A DNA stretch of 64,000 bases from Brevibacillus laterosporus DSM 25 (GCF_002706795.1 NZ_CP017705.1:4315501-4379500); one strand, 5' to 3'; counted from the first letter of the stretch, positions 8,674 through 18,024 are shown. Notes: generated by a model not told the origin, from the sequence alone. Program-made: numbers and translations.

Positions 8674-9642
8674 ATGTTGAAGAAATTAGCAATGGTATTT
8701 GCTACATTTATGCTAGCATTGGTTACTGCGGCTTGCGGGTCAAATAATGCTACAGATAAAACATCTGGTGCTCAACCAGAAGCAGCAAAACAAGCAGCTC
8801 CTGCAGAAATTACTGTAAAACACGAATTGGGTGAGACAGTAGTAAAGAAAAATCCACAAAAAGTCGTTGTATTTGACTTTGGTTCACTTGACACTATGGA
8901 TGCATTGGGCGTAGAACCAGTTGGTTTGCCACAAAAAAGCCTACCTAGCTATCTAGATAAATACAAAGATGAAAAATATATCAATGTTGGCGGTTTGAAA
9001 GAGCCTGACTTTGAAAAAATTCATGAAGCAAAACCTGATTTAATCATCATTGCTGGTCGTCAAGCCGATAAGTATGAAGAATTTAAAAAGATCGCTCCAA
9101 CAATCTACATGGATGTTGATGATAAGAAATACATGGAATCCTTCACTACTAAAGTAAAAACATTGGCTCAAATTTTTGATAAAGAAGCAAAAGCTGATGA
9201 AATGTTAGCTAAAATTGAAAAAGAAATTAAAGACCTAAATGAAAAAACAAAAGCTGACGAGAAAAAAGCTTTAGTTATTCTTGCTAACGATGGTAAAGTA
9301 AGTGCTTATGGTTCTACTTCTCGCTTTGGTATTGTTCATGACGTGTTTGGCTTCAAACAAGCAGATGATAAAATCGACTCATCTACACATGGACAAAGTG
9401 TTTCTTTCGAGTACATCTTGGAGAAAAACCCTGATTACATTTTCGTAGTTGACCGTACTGCGGCTATTAAAAAAGGTGAATCCTCTGCGAAACAAGTAGT
9501 AGAAAATGAAATTGTGAAGAAAACGAATGCAGTTAAAAACAATAAAGTCATTTACCTAGATCCAGGATACTGGTACCTATCCGGTGGCGGATTAGAATCT
9601 GTATCTGAAATGGTAAAAGAAACAGCTGCTGTTTATAAATAA
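8674..9642 (+). CDS. yclQ: Ferric siderophore-binding lipoprotein, YclQ-type
   Basis: 322 residues from ATG 8674, six bases after AGAGGTGAG. It begins with a lipoprotein signal ending LVTAAC, so the mature protein is anchored at that Cys outside the membrane. The TroA/FepB-type fold is shown by VVVFDFGSLDTMDALGVEPV and LKEPDFEKIHEAKPDLIIIA. The C-terminus has VIYLDPGYWYLSGGGLESV. These segments closely resemble Bacillus YclQ (FpbQ), which binds petrobactin and its precursor. It delivers ligand to YclNOP. A strong terminator follows. Confidence 0.92.
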   Translation: MLKKLAMVFATFMLALVTAACGSNNATDKTSGAQPEAAKQAAPAEITVKHELGETVVKKNPQKVVVFDFGSLDTMDALGVEPVGLPQKSLPSYLDKYKDEKYINVGGLKEPDFEKIHEAKPDLIIIAGRQADKYEEFKKIAPTIYMDVDDKKYMESFTTKVKTLAQIFDKEAKADEMLAKIEKEIKDLNEKTKADEKKALVILANDGKVSAYGSTSRFGIVHDVFGFKQADDKIDSSTHGQSVSFEYILEKNPDYIFVVDRTAAIKKGESSAKQVVENEIVKKTNAVKNNKVIYLDPGYWYLSGGGLESVSEMVKETAAVYK

Positions 9643-9669
9643 AAAATAAAATAGCACTGAAGGAACGAT

Positions 9670-9713
9670 ACAGCTAGTAGAAATCCCCCTTTCTACTAGC
9701 TGTTTTCTTTTTC
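9670..9713 (+). terminator. Intrinsic terminator after yclQ
   Basis: ACAGCTAGTAGAAA pairs perfectly with TTTCTACTAGCTGT across TCCCCC, followed by a T-rich tail. Confidence 0.9.
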
Positions 9714-9816
9714 AGCTTTTTGTATGGCAAAGAAAGATTCTCCAATGGTTTATGTGTTTTTTTACTAGGTGAATTTGCCTGTCCTTGTTATAATAGGGGA
9801 GAGGTGAAAGCACGAC

Positions 9817-10551
9817 ATGGATCGACAAATAAGACAACTGATACAAGAGGGTTCTACGTCCGTTTCTAATTTATTATTAAAGAATTATAAACGTATGTCT
9901 TTGGCGGACGAAGAAATGATGTTAATTATCCACCTCTTGTCATTTCAACAAGAAGGGAATCAATTTCCCACCTTATCGCAGCTTGAGGATCGGCTCTCCA
10001 TGTCTGGATTGCGTTTAATACAATTGTTGCAGAAAATGATGAAGGATCAATGGATCGGCATTGATGAGAATGTTGATGAACAAACGGGGTTCCGTTCGGA
10101 AAGCTACAATCTTTCTGTTGTCTATGACCGCTTGTATGACTGCTTGAAACAAAGCTATCAAGTGCAACGTGAAGCATTTAGCGATTCCAGACAGGAAGTA
10201 GCAGTTACTTCCCACATGGATATATCAGGTGGACCTGCTGATACAATGTTATTTTCATTAGATGAGGAACAGCAGCCAGATAGTTTGTACACTCAGTTTG
10301 AACAAACATTTGGTCGACCACTATCTCCCATTGAGGTAGAAACGTTACAAATATGGGCGGAAGAGGATGGCTATGCAGAAGAGCTAATTATAGCTGCCTT
10401 ACGAGAGGCACAGTCTGTTGGTAAGCTATTTATCCGTTATATTGACCGTATCTTATTGGAGTGGCAACGCAATCAAGTCAACTCTGTTGAGGAAGCGCGC
10501 GAGTATAGTCAGCGATTCCGTCACCCAGTAGCAGTAAAAGAGGGACGGTAG
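9817..10551 (+). CDS. dnaD: DNA replication initiation protein DnaD
   Basis: 244 residues. It has an N-terminal winged-helix region (LLLKNYKRMSLADEEMMLII, 20-39) and a C-terminal DnaD/DnaB2 domain, FEQTFGRPLSPIEVETLQIW to about residue 225, including the helix around FIRYIDRILLEW. DnaD helps load the helicase at oriC and in primosome restart. The gene normally follows asnS directly in Bacillales; here the siderophore operon separates them. The nth gene that usually follows is absent, replaced by the glycan cluster. Confidence 0.92.
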   Translation: MDRQIRQLIQEGSTSVSNLLLKNYKRMSLADEEMMLIIHLLSFQQEGNQFPTLSQLEDRLSMSGLRLIQLLQKMMKDQWIGIDENVDEQTGFRSESYNLSVVYDRLYDCLKQSYQVQREAFSDSRQEVAVTSHMDISGGPADTMLFSLDEEQQPDSLYTQFEQTFGRPLSPIEVETLQIWAEEDGYAEELIIAALREAQSVGKLFIRYIDRILLEWQRNQVNSVEEAREYSQRFRHPVAVKEGR

Positions 10552-10596
10552 GTAAACAATAAGGATATCCATACTAAAGGATAAAAAATATTAACG

Positions 10597-10668
10597 AAAA
10601 ACCCCTTTACGCAATCGATAAAAGGCATTTAGTAGTGCTGCCGTTTATCGATGCGCAAAGGGGTTTTT
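10597..10668 (+). terminator. Strong intrinsic terminator after dnaD
   Basis: A long stem forms between AAAAACCCCTTTACGC-ATCGATAAA and TTTATCGAT-GCGCAAAGGGGTTTTT, with a 21-base loop. It is symmetric enough to stop transcription from both sides. Confidence 0.9.
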
Positions 10669-10756
10669 GTATTCCTTGGTCTTATTGTAGTCAACAAATA
10701 GGATTGCCTGATGAGAGAAATACATGATTTGAAGGAGAACAACCTAGTAGGTATGC

Positions 10757-10785
10757 ACCTATCGGCCTGTTAAGTACATAGAATA
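10757..10785 (+). promoter_or_regulatory. Putative sigma-K promoter of the glycan cluster
   Basis: CATAGAATA at 10777-10785 fits the sigma-K -10 form CATAnnnTA, with an AC dinucleotide 18 bases upstream as a possible -35. It lies 25 bp before the first gene of the cluster. If real, it places the cluster in late mother-cell expression. Confidence 0.4.
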
Positions 10786-10809
10786 TAACAAGTAAAGGAG
10801 GGAGAACTA

Positions 10810-11250
10810 ATGGATAATCGAAAACAGCTAGAACTGAATACTGAGGGAGGGCCATTTGTCTTTTCGGCCATGTTTGATTTGCAAGCCTCAGGGGGCCAAA
10901 ATGACTGCCGTGTGATCCCTGATGCCGTGTTATTGGAAGGACTATATCCCAAAAAAGCTAAAGAAAAACAAGAATTACTTAATCAGTGGAAAGAAATGCA
11001 GGAACGGTTGGATCACTTGGAGAAGGAGCGAAACGCATGGCAGGAACAAATCAAAGAATATCAGCAGGTAATGGCTACAATGGAATCCAAAATGGCGGCT
11101 ATGATAAATCGATGGGAGACGTTACAACTCAATAGCGAAAAATGGAAACAACAAGTGGAGAAAGTAGTTCTTCAATGGAACAAGGAACGAGAACAAATTT
11201 ATCAGATCGTGCTTGCCATTAAAAAGGAATGGGAATCGGTCAGAGCATGA
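10810..11250 (+). CDS. Coiled-coil protein leading the glycan cluster
   Basis: 146 residues, no family recognised. Residues 1-50 are a small non-coil segment ending VIPDAVLLEGLYPKK. From about residue 52 the rest is a continuous charged helix with heptad spacing and many Trp, Gln and Glu (ELLNQWKEMQERLDHLEKER). There is no signal peptide. The ATG has AAAGGAGGGAG upstream. The stop overlaps the next start by ATGA, so it is co-translated with the first glycosyltransferase. It may be a scaffold for the glycosyltransferases or itself a coat component; this is inference from position. Confidence 0.75.
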   Translation: MDNRKQLELNTEGGPFVFSAMFDLQASGGQNDCRVIPDAVLLEGLYPKKAKEKQELLNQWKEMQERLDHLEKERNAWQEQIKEYQQVMATMESKMAAMINRWETLQLNSEKWKQQVEKVVLQWNKEREQIYQIVLAIKKEWESVRA

Positions 11251-12512
11251 GGATTGCAATAGTAAGCCCCGGCCCTTTTACTGTTCCACCTATACGAGGT
11301 AGTTCCGTTGAGCTGGATATTGATGAGGTAAGTAAAAGGCTAGCAAAATCTCATGATATCGAAATCTATACAAGGACCTGTAAAGAATACCCTCGGTCAG
11401 AACAGGATGGGAGAATCAAGTACATTCGGTTATCTTATCATGGACAAAAGTCATTTATTAAGCAAGTGACAAGTCGGATAAAAAAAAACAAGCCTGATGT
11501 AATTTTGATAGAGAATCGTCCAAGTTTTGTTCCTATCGTGCGCAAGGCTCATAAAGATATACCTATCGTACTTAATATGCATTCTCATGTATTTGCTTCA
11601 CGAAGGGCTATTTCGCCTCTTCGTATGAAAAAAGTGAAAAAGCAGGTTGATTGTTTCATTACCAATAGTAACTATCTGCGACAATATTTCATCAAGAAAC
11701 ATGGCATATCAAAACGTAAGATACATGCAGTTCATCTTGGAGTAAATGTTGCTGCTTATTCACTGTCTAAGGAAGGGCGGAAGATTATTTCCGAAAAACG
11801 AGAATCTTTGGGTTTTAAAAAGCACCATCGCGTGATGATGTATGCAGGGCGATTGATGCGCGAAAAAGGGGTACACCTGTTAATTCGCACCTTCAAACAA
11901 ATCGCTAAGCGTGATCAGCATGCACGTCTTCTCATAGTTGGTGGAACAGGATATGGAAACAATAGAAAAAATAAATATGTGAGCTATTTAAAAAAACTAG
12001 CTAGACCAATAAAAGAGAAGGTACGTTTCGTTAATTTTATTCCTTCAAAAGAGATGCCAGAGTGGTATCATATCTGTGATATTGTAGCTACCCCATCAGT
12101 TTGGAACGAGCCGTTTTGCCGGGTTAATATAGAAGGAATGGCAGCAGGAAAGCCTATCTTAACTTCAACACGGGGAGGAATAGGAGAGGTGGTTGAGCAT
12201 GATAAGACCGGCTATCTCATTCCTCCTAAAAAGTGGATGAAAACAATTCCGGACATTTGGGAACAAATGTGGAATTCTGTCTCTTTCTTTACACCCTTTG
12301 CTAATCGCTCCATATCACGAGCAAGTGAGTTTACATGGGAAAAAACAGCTAATGAATATGTGGAGATTTTCTTTAAGGCTTCTCAAATCCGTGAACAAAA
12401 AAGACAGCGCCCACGAAAAAAACGTAGGCGCTTTTTACATAGGCATTCGCCACTATTTGGGTTAGTAGGGCCAATCACCCAAACCGTTACTATCCCTGTG
12501 CATAAAGTATAG
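11247..12512 (+). CDS. GT4-family glycosyltransferase, CotSA-like
   Basis: 421 residues from ATG 11247, which overlaps the preceding stop. It begins MRIAIVSPGPFTVPPIRGSS, the usual GT4 N-terminus with a Gly-rich acceptor loop. The donor half has MMYAGRLMREKGVHLLIRTF and the E-x7-E signature in NEPFCRVNIEGMAAGKPIL. The layout resembles Bacillus CotSA, a spore-coat glycosyltransferase. The last 50 residues are unusually basic (QKRQRPRKKRRRFLHRH), which could bind an anionic glycan or membrane. The exact sugar and acceptor are unknown. Confidence 0.85.
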   Translation: MRIAIVSPGPFTVPPIRGSSVELDIDEVSKRLAKSHDIEIYTRTCKEYPRSEQDGRIKYIRLSYHGQKSFIKQVTSRIKKNKPDVILIENRPSFVPIVRKAHKDIPIVLNMHSHVFASRRAISPLRMKKVKKQVDCFITNSNYLRQYFIKKHGISKRKIHAVHLGVNVAAYSLSKEGRKIISEKRESLGFKKHHRVMMYAGRLMREKGVHLLIRTFKQIAKRDQHARLLIVGGTGYGNNRKNKYVSYLKKLARPIKEKVRFVNFIPSKEMPEWYHICDIVATPSVWNEPFCRVNIEGMAAGKPILTSTRGGIGEVVEHDKTGYLIPPKKWMKTIPDIWEQMWNSVSFFTPFANRSISRASEFTWEKTANEYVEIFFKASQIREQKRQRPRKKRRRFLHRHSPLFGLVGPITQTVTIPVHKV

Positions 12513-12542
12513 ATATCTCTATGGAACAGGGGTGAATGTCAT

Positions 12543-13604
12543 TTGAAAGGGTTAATTTTATGCGCTGGCCGTGGCACACGACTATATCCACTTTCCTATT
12601 CACAGCCCAAGACACTCCTACCTGTAGCTAATCTACCGGTGATCCAGCATTGTTTGCAAAAGTTACTTGATGTCGGTATAAGGGAAATAGGTATCGTGAT
12701 TAGTCCAAATCAATTGCAAATTCCATCCTACGTTGGGGATGGAAGAAAATGTGGCGCAGTGATTAGGTATATTGAACAGCAAGAGCCATTGGGTATTGCC
12801 CATGCTGTTTCATTAGCCAAATCCTTTATCGATGGAGATAAGTTTGCTTTGTTTTTAGGGGATAACTTAATGATGGAATCCTTGCACAGTTTACATGACA
12901 GCTTCGTCAAAACAGATGCCTCAGCTGCCGTCTTATTGAGTGAGGTAAAGAAACCACAGGATTTTGGCATAGCTGAAATACAAGGAAAACAAATTCTGTC
13001 AATTGTTGAAAAACCACAGTATCCCAAAAGCAATTTAGCTGTAATCGGAGCCTATTTTTTTACTCCTGCTATTTTTCAAGTGATTGCTGGATTGCAACCA
13101 TCTAAGCGGGGGGAATATGAAATTACTGATGCCATTGCAGTACTTTTACAACAAGGCAAAAAGGTAGTACATTCTACAACCAAGCTACCTTATTCCGATG
13201 TAGGAACGATGGAGAGATGGTTGGAGGCTAATCGCTGGATGCTAGACAAATCTGTTGGAACTGAGGTGCAAGTAGGAGAGGGAAGTCTGATCGATAATTG
13301 TAAGATTATTGGTCCCGTAATGATAGGTGAAGATTGTGTATTGTCTAACTGCACAATTGGACCTTATGTAAGTATTCAAAATGGAGCGGAGGTAAGAAAT
13401 TGCCAAAGAATTGAAAACAGTATTTTATTAGAGGACACGAAATTAGTAAATTTGGATTGTTATATTCATGATAGTATTTTTGGACGTTCTTCTTATTTAG
13501 TTGGGGGAGTACCAAATGTTTCACGACAGCACATGGGGATTTTTATTATGAGTGATCATTCTACGATAACACTACCAGCGACAAGGAGAATCGAGACTTC
13601 ATGA
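12543..13604 (+). CDS. Sugar-1-phosphate nucleotidyltransferase with C-terminal beta-helix
   Basis: 353 residues from TTG 12543, preceded by AGGGGTGA. The N-terminal nucleotidyltransferase domain has the signature GRGTRLYPLSYSQPKTLLPV (9-28), and residues 240-350 form a left-handed beta-helix with isoleucine-rich hexads (GPVMIGEDCVLSNCTIGPYV). The long form resembles RfbA-type glucose-1-phosphate thymidylyltransferases, so the product is probably dTDP-glucose or another NDP-sugar. No RmlB, RmlC or RmlD is next to it, so complete rhamnose synthesis is not encoded here. The next gene overlaps its stop by ATGA. Confidence 0.8.
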   Translation: MKGLILCAGRGTRLYPLSYSQPKTLLPVANLPVIQHCLQKLLDVGIREIGIVISPNQLQIPSYVGDGRKCGAVIRYIEQQEPLGIAHAVSLAKSFIDGDKFALFLGDNLMMESLHSLHDSFVKTDASAAVLLSEVKKPQDFGIAEIQGKQILSIVEKPQYPKSNLAVIGAYFFTPAIFQVIAGLQPSKRGEYEITDAIAVLLQQGKKVVHSTTKLPYSDVGTMERWLEANRWMLDKSVGTEVQVGEGSLIDNCKIIGPVMIGEDCVLSNCTIGPYVSIQNGAEVRNCQRIENSILLEDTKLVNLDCYIHDSIFGRSSYLVGGVPNVSRQHMGIFIMSDHSTITLPATRRIETS

Positions 13605-14458
13605 CTGAGATGGAAGAGAATGTAGATGTAGCTATCCCCATGTTTACTGTCGTAATACCTACCTATAATAGATCGGATATGTTACCAAAGGCGATAAATA
13701 GTGTCTTGAAACAGACCTGCGATGATTGGGAAATACTCATTATGGATGATGCTTCAACGGATGATACGGAAGAAATTGTCTCTGTCCTTCTTACTCATTC
13801 AAACATTCGATATTATCGTATGCAGAAGAATTCAGGGATATCTAAGGTTATGAATATGGCATTGTCACTTACTCGCACCCCTTATCTTATTCAATTGGAT
13901 TCCGATGATTGGTTAACCAAACGTACGTTGGAACGTTTTAAAAATACAATTAATAAGAATCAACGGAGTAAGAAAAAGGAAAAATGTGCTCTATACTACG
14001 GAAATATGAATGTTTGGCGTGTTTATAAAAGTATATACCGTAAGCGTAAGGTCATTAAACACCGGCAAATAAGAGGGAAGTATGATTTCTTAAGATATGA
14101 TGGTTGGATGGTAGCCCCGCGTTGTTATCGTGTTAATGCTTTGAAAGAGGTAGGTGGCTGGGATACCTCTGACAAATATGGTGGAAGAATTATGGAAGAT
14201 CGTCGTATGATTTTACGCTTGATTGAAAAGTTTCCTGTTCAACATATAGATAAAACGTTATATAACAGAACAAAGCATCGAAACCAATTGACAGAGCCAG
14301 GATCGATTCAAAAACGTAATTATCTACGAAGACAGACATATGAAAGTTGTTTAAAAAGGTGGGGGAATAAATATCGTGCAATTTTTGGAAAGAGAGGGTG
14401 TTTTCTGGTCATTAAACAGCTAGTGAAGCGGAAAAAGAAAAGAGGTCATCGCAAATGA
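13601..14458 (+). CDS. GT2-family glycosyltransferase
   Basis: 285 residues, GT-A fold. The nucleotide-binding start FTVVIPTYNRSDMLPKAINS (15-34), the DDAST motif and the metal-binding QLDSDDW (about 99-105) are all visible. The C-terminal tail is rich in Lys and Arg, like that of the neighbouring GT4, without a membrane anchor. The start overlaps the previous stop (ATGA) and the end overlaps the next start (ATGA), so it lies inside a translationally coupled operon. It is an inverting transferase; donor and acceptor are unknown. Confidence 0.85.
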   Translation: MTEMEENVDVAIPMFTVVIPTYNRSDMLPKAINSVLKQTCDDWEILIMDDASTDDTEEIVSVLLTHSNIRYYRMQKNSGISKVMNMALSLTRTPYLIQLDSDDWLTKRTLERFKNTINKNQRSKKKEKCALYYGNMNVWRVYKSIYRKRKVIKHRQIRGKYDFLRYDGWMVAPRCYRVNALKEVGGWDTSDKYGGRIMEDRRMILRLIEKFPVQHIDKTLYNRTKHRNQLTEPGSIQKRNYLRRQTYESCLKRWGNKYRAIFGKRGCFLVIKQLVKRKKKRGHRK

Positions 14459-15411
14459 GGAAAAAAGCTGTGGTGACTGGTTGTGCAGGATTTATTGGTT
14501 CTCATTTGACCGAGCGATTGCTGGCAGACGATTATGAAGTAATTGGTGTAGATAGTATGCTCTTGAACTACCCATTGTGTTATAAAGAGCGCAATATCAA
14601 ATATAGTCTACAAGATTCCCGGTTTCAGTACATCACAAAATCTATACAGGATGTTGACTGGTCTTATGTGTTAAAGGGGGTCCATTATATTTTTCACCTG
14701 GCTGCCTTGCCTGGAGTACGTGCAAGCTGGGGGGATGCTTTTCAGGAGTATGTGAACCACAATGTGACCGCTACACAAATCTTGTTAGAAGCTAGTCTTA
14801 CTCATGATTCGTTGCGAAAAATTGTGCTTGCCTCCTCCTCGTCTGTTTATGGCACAATGCAAGAGGGTTTAACAGAGGAATCAGCTCCGCTTGTACCGCT
14901 TTCCCCTTATGGTGTAACCAAGGTTTCTATGGAGTATTTGATGCAAGCTTATGTGAAAGCCTATCAACTACCAGTGGTTGCACTTCGCTATTTTACCGTA
15001 TATGGACCGAGACAGCGTCCTGACATGGCCTTTCATCGATTTTTTCGAGCAATGATGCAAAAAGAGCCCATACAAATTTACGGGGATGGTAGTCAAAGCC
15101 GTAACTTTAGCTACGTACATGATGTGGTGGAAGCCAATCTGTTGGCGAGTGAGTACGGTCAGGCGGGCAAGATTTATAACATCGGTGGAGAACGAGAAAT
15201 TAGCTTGTTAGAGGCCGTGTCCCTTATGGCAAAGATCATGCAAGTGAGTCCAGATATTACCTTCACAATAGCAGAAAAAGGTGATTCGAGGCGTACCTGT
15301 GCTGATATATCCCTAGCAGCTCAACAGATTGGCTATCGTCCGCATACCTCATTGGAACAGGGGCTCTACCAGCAATTTCAGGATATTAAGAAGCTGTACC
15401 AAGGAGGATGA
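14455..15411 (+). CDS. NAD-dependent sugar-nucleotide epimerase/dehydratase
   Basis: 318 residues, extended SDR family. The Rossmann motif GCAGFIGSH is at 9-17, the catalytic Ser region is ASSSSVYG and the YxxxK pair is in SPYGVTKVSMEYL. Because a UDP-glucose dehydrogenase lies two genes downstream, a UDP-glucuronate 4-epimerase role (making UDP-galacturonate) is attractive; a UDP-glucose 4-epimerase is the main alternative. It is coupled by ATGA to the upstream GT2. Confidence 0.8.
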   Translation: MRKKAVVTGCAGFIGSHLTERLLADDYEVIGVDSMLLNYPLCYKERNIKYSLQDSRFQYITKSIQDVDWSYVLKGVHYIFHLAALPGVRASWGDAFQEYVNHNVTATQILLEASLTHDSLRKIVLASSSSVYGTMQEGLTEESAPLVPLSPYGVTKVSMEYLMQAYVKAYQLPVVALRYFTVYGPRQRPDMAFHRFFRAMMQKEPIQIYGDGSQSRNFSYVHDVVEANLLASEYGQAGKIYNIGGEREISLLEAVSLMAKIMQVSPDITFTIAEKGDSRRTCADISLAAQQIGYRPHTSLEQGLYQQFQDIKKLYQGG

Positions 15412-15415
15412 AAGT

Positions 15416-16513
15416 ATGCATCGGGTTCTTTTGTATCGGCGAATTTATCTTCCAAGAAGTGAAACCTTCATTTATGAACAATTGATTGGACATACACAGG
15501 TGGAACCTTTGGTCGTGACCAGAAGTAAACCGATTAATGTGGATCAATTTCCTCACCAGTCAATCTATGTGAAAAAAAAGTTAAGAAATCTTCATCATTG
15601 GGTGAAGAAAAAACAAATCAAGGTATTGCATGCTAGATTTGGAACAGGTGGTTTAGAATTATTACCTGTTGCCAAACGTTCTAAATTACCTTTACTTGTG
15701 TCATTTCACGGAACGGATGTATCACGTCGGCCCAATGTTGATCCGGAATATAGACGTCAATTAAAAAAATTATTTGGAAGAGGAAGCGCGTTCACAGTAG
15801 TAAGCAAGCACATGAAAAAAAAGGTAATCAAACTAGGATGCCCTAAACAAAAAATAACGTTGTTACGGTCAGGGATTGACCTCCAAAAGTTTACTTATCA
15901 AGCTATGCAACCTGTTTGGAATAATGCCTATGGATTTTTAAGTGTAGGTCGACTGGTAGAGAAAAAAGGCATGGATACTCTCATTCGCGCTTTTCAATAT
16001 GTACACAAGATTTATCCAAAAGCTACGCTTACAATTGTCGGGGAAGGGAATCAGCAAAAGAAACTGGAAAAGTTGATTAAACGCTACAAGTTACAGAATT
16101 GCGTGATACTAAAGGGCGGTGTCAGCCATCTAAAAGTAGCCGAGGAATTGGCGCGTTGTCATGTGTTTGTACTTGCTTGCAAAACAGCGAAAGATGGCAA
16201 TCAAGAAGGGATTCCCAACGTGCTAATGGAAGCCATGGCAACAGGGAGGCCAGTTATTTCTACAAGTCACGCAGGTATTCCAGAGCTGGTGGAGCATGGG
16301 GTAAGCGGACTACTTGCTCCTGAGAAATCGCCCCGTACACTTGCTGAAATGATGATTCGTATGATCAAGGAAGAACAGCGGTGGACAGAATACACCTTGA
16401 ATGCACGTGTGAAAGTGGAAAAACAACATGATATTAAAAAGCAACGCAAGCTGCTGGAAAATGTATATGTACGACTTATAAAAGAAAACAGTAGACGGAT
16501 AAAGACCAAGTAA
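15416..16513 (+). CDS. GT4-family glycosyltransferase
   Basis: 365 residues from ATG 15416, with AAGGAGGATG just upstream; a longer frame starting at 15329 lies inside the epimerase gene and is not credible. It begins MHRVLLYRRIYLPRSETFIY, typical of exopolysaccharide GT4 enzymes. The donor half has FLSVGRLVEKKGMDTLIRAF and the E-x7-E motif in NQEGIPNVLMEAMATGRPVI, followed by HAGIPELVEHGVSGLL. It probably adds one sugar to a surface glycan. Confidence 0.85.
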   Translation: MHRVLLYRRIYLPRSETFIYEQLIGHTQVEPLVVTRSKPINVDQFPHQSIYVKKKLRNLHHWVKKKQIKVLHARFGTGGLELLPVAKRSKLPLLVSFHGTDVSRRPNVDPEYRRQLKKLFGRGSAFTVVSKHMKKKVIKLGCPKQKITLLRSGIDLQKFTYQAMQPVWNNAYGFLSVGRLVEKKGMDTLIRAFQYVHKIYPKATLTIVGEGNQQKKLEKLIKRYKLQNCVILKGGVSHLKVAEELARCHVFVLACKTAKDGNQEGIPNVLMEAMATGRPVISTSHAGIPELVEHGVSGLLAPEKSPRTLAEMMIRMIKEEQRWTEYTLNARVKVEKQHDIKKQRKLLENVYVRLIKENSRRIKTK

Positions 16514-16548
16514 GATGAGTATCACCAAATCATGGCGGAGGTGTCAGC

Positions 16549-17859
16549 ATGAAAGTAGCCGTCATTGGAACCGGATATGTAGGAGTTACAACAGGAGTCG
16601 CATTAGCGATGGCAGGACATGAAGTGACGGGGGTGGATGTAGACGAAGAAAAGATACGCCTATTGCAAGCTGGCAGATCACCCATTTATGAACCAGGTTT
16701 AGACGAAGCTCTGACGGACGTAATAACTAGAGGAAAGCTGGAATTTACCACTGATCTTACAGTGGCACTACTTCCAGCACAGGTTATATTTATCTGTGTA
16801 GGCACCCCTTCCGATCAGGAGGGAAGGGCTGATTTACGCGTTTTTAAGGATGTAATAGATCAGGTTCACCACATGCTTCGTCACAATGTTTCGGAACGTG
16901 TGTTGGTCATTAAGAGTACAGTACCTGTAGGAAGTAACGATCAAGTAGCACAACTTTTCTCCGATTGCCCACAGATACACGTCGCCTCTAACCCAGAATT
17001 CCTACGGGAGGGAAGTGCTTTACATGATTCATTAGAACCAGCTCGCATCGTGATGGGGGCCTCGTCTACAAAAGCGTTTCATATACTAGAAGATTTATAC
17101 GTAACAATTGATGCACCACGGATTAAAACGAGTCGGTTAAATGCAGAGATGATAAAATATGCTTCTAATGCTTTTTTATCCATGCGAATTTCTTTTATGA
17201 ATGAACTAGCTCGACTAAGTGATAAACTGGGAACAGATATATCGATCATCGCTACCGGAATGGGGCTTGATTCTAGGATTGGTCCAGAATTTCTCCGAGC
17301 AGGTTTGGGATATGGTGGATCTTGTTTCCCAAAGGATACTTCTGCCTTACTCTCAATAGCACAAGAGAAAAATGAGCAACTGAATATTTTGTACCAAGTA
17401 ATTAAGGTGAATGAACAACAACCTGCTTGGTTTTTGCATAAAGTAGAGCAACGCTTAGGCGGACTTGCGAGGAAACGAATTGCTTTATTAGGTCTATCCT
17501 TTAAGCCAGATACCGATGATATTCGAGAAGCTCCTGCACAGAAACTACTAACTATCTTACAAAAAAAAGAAGCGATCATCACTGCTTATGATCCTGTTGC
17601 TATGCCCAACATGCAATGCGTATTTTCACCCGAGCAGGTGACTTACACCAGAACAGCTTATGAGGCTGTGACCGGAGCGGATGCGGTCATCCTTTGCACA
17701 GAGTGGAGAGAGTTTCTTCAATTAGATTATGAACATATGTACCATATTATGAAGCAACCATTAATCTTTGATGGTCGCAATGCATTAGCACATTCTGATT
17801 TGAGAAAAATTGGATTTGAATATGTAGGGATTGGAAATCAAGTGGGGAGCCTGGTGTAG
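16549..17859 (+). CDS. ugd: UDP-glucose 6-dehydrogenase
   Basis: 436 residues. It oxidises UDP-glucose to UDP-glucuronate with two NAD+. The N-terminal Rossmann motif is VIGTGYVGVTTG (4-15), the central region has the proton-relay text PEFLREGSA and the catalytic cysteine lies in GYGGSCFPKDT (about residues 254-264). The C-terminal UDP-binding domain has GLSFKPDTDDIREAP. The ATG follows GGAGGTGTC. It is the last gene of the cluster and ends in a terminator. Its presence indicates that the glycan contains an acidic sugar. Confidence 0.93.
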   Translation: MKVAVIGTGYVGVTTGVALAMAGHEVTGVDVDEEKIRLLQAGRSPIYEPGLDEALTDVITRGKLEFTTDLTVALLPAQVIFICVGTPSDQEGRADLRVFKDVIDQVHHMLRHNVSERVLVIKSTVPVGSNDQVAQLFSDCPQIHVASNPEFLREGSALHDSLEPARIVMGASSTKAFHILEDLYVTIDAPRIKTSRLNAEMIKYASNAFLSMRISFMNELARLSDKLGTDISIIATGMGLDSRIGPEFLRAGLGYGGSCFPKDTSALLSIAQEKNEQLNILYQVIKVNEQQPAWFLHKVEQRLGGLARKRIALLGLSFKPDTDDIREAPAQKLLTILQKKEAIITAYDPVAMPNMQCVFSPEQVTYTRTAYEAVTGADAVILCTEWREFLQLDYEHMYHIMKQPLIFDGRNALAHSDLRKIGFEYVGIGNQVGSLV

Positions 17860-17882
17860 AAGCCAGGTTTTTTTTATTTTTT
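17845..17882 (+). terminator. Intrinsic terminator after ugd
   Basis: AGCCTGG pairs with CCAGGTT across the ugd stop region, followed by eight T. It closes the glycan cluster. Confidence 0.8.
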
Positions 17883-18024
17883 TTCTACCACGATTCGCTT
17901 TATCAATCACCAGAAGGAGAGGGTTGCAAATAATTGAATCAGAGCTTCGCTTAGTGTACGATGGAGAATAGTACCAGTTTTTCTGATGGCTCTGCCTATT
18001 TTCCATATAAAGGAGTGTATCAAT

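Noticed and set aside
17079-17582. 167-codon minus-strand frame inside ugd
   Set aside because: Antisense shadow of a conserved enzyme gene; no ribosome binding site.
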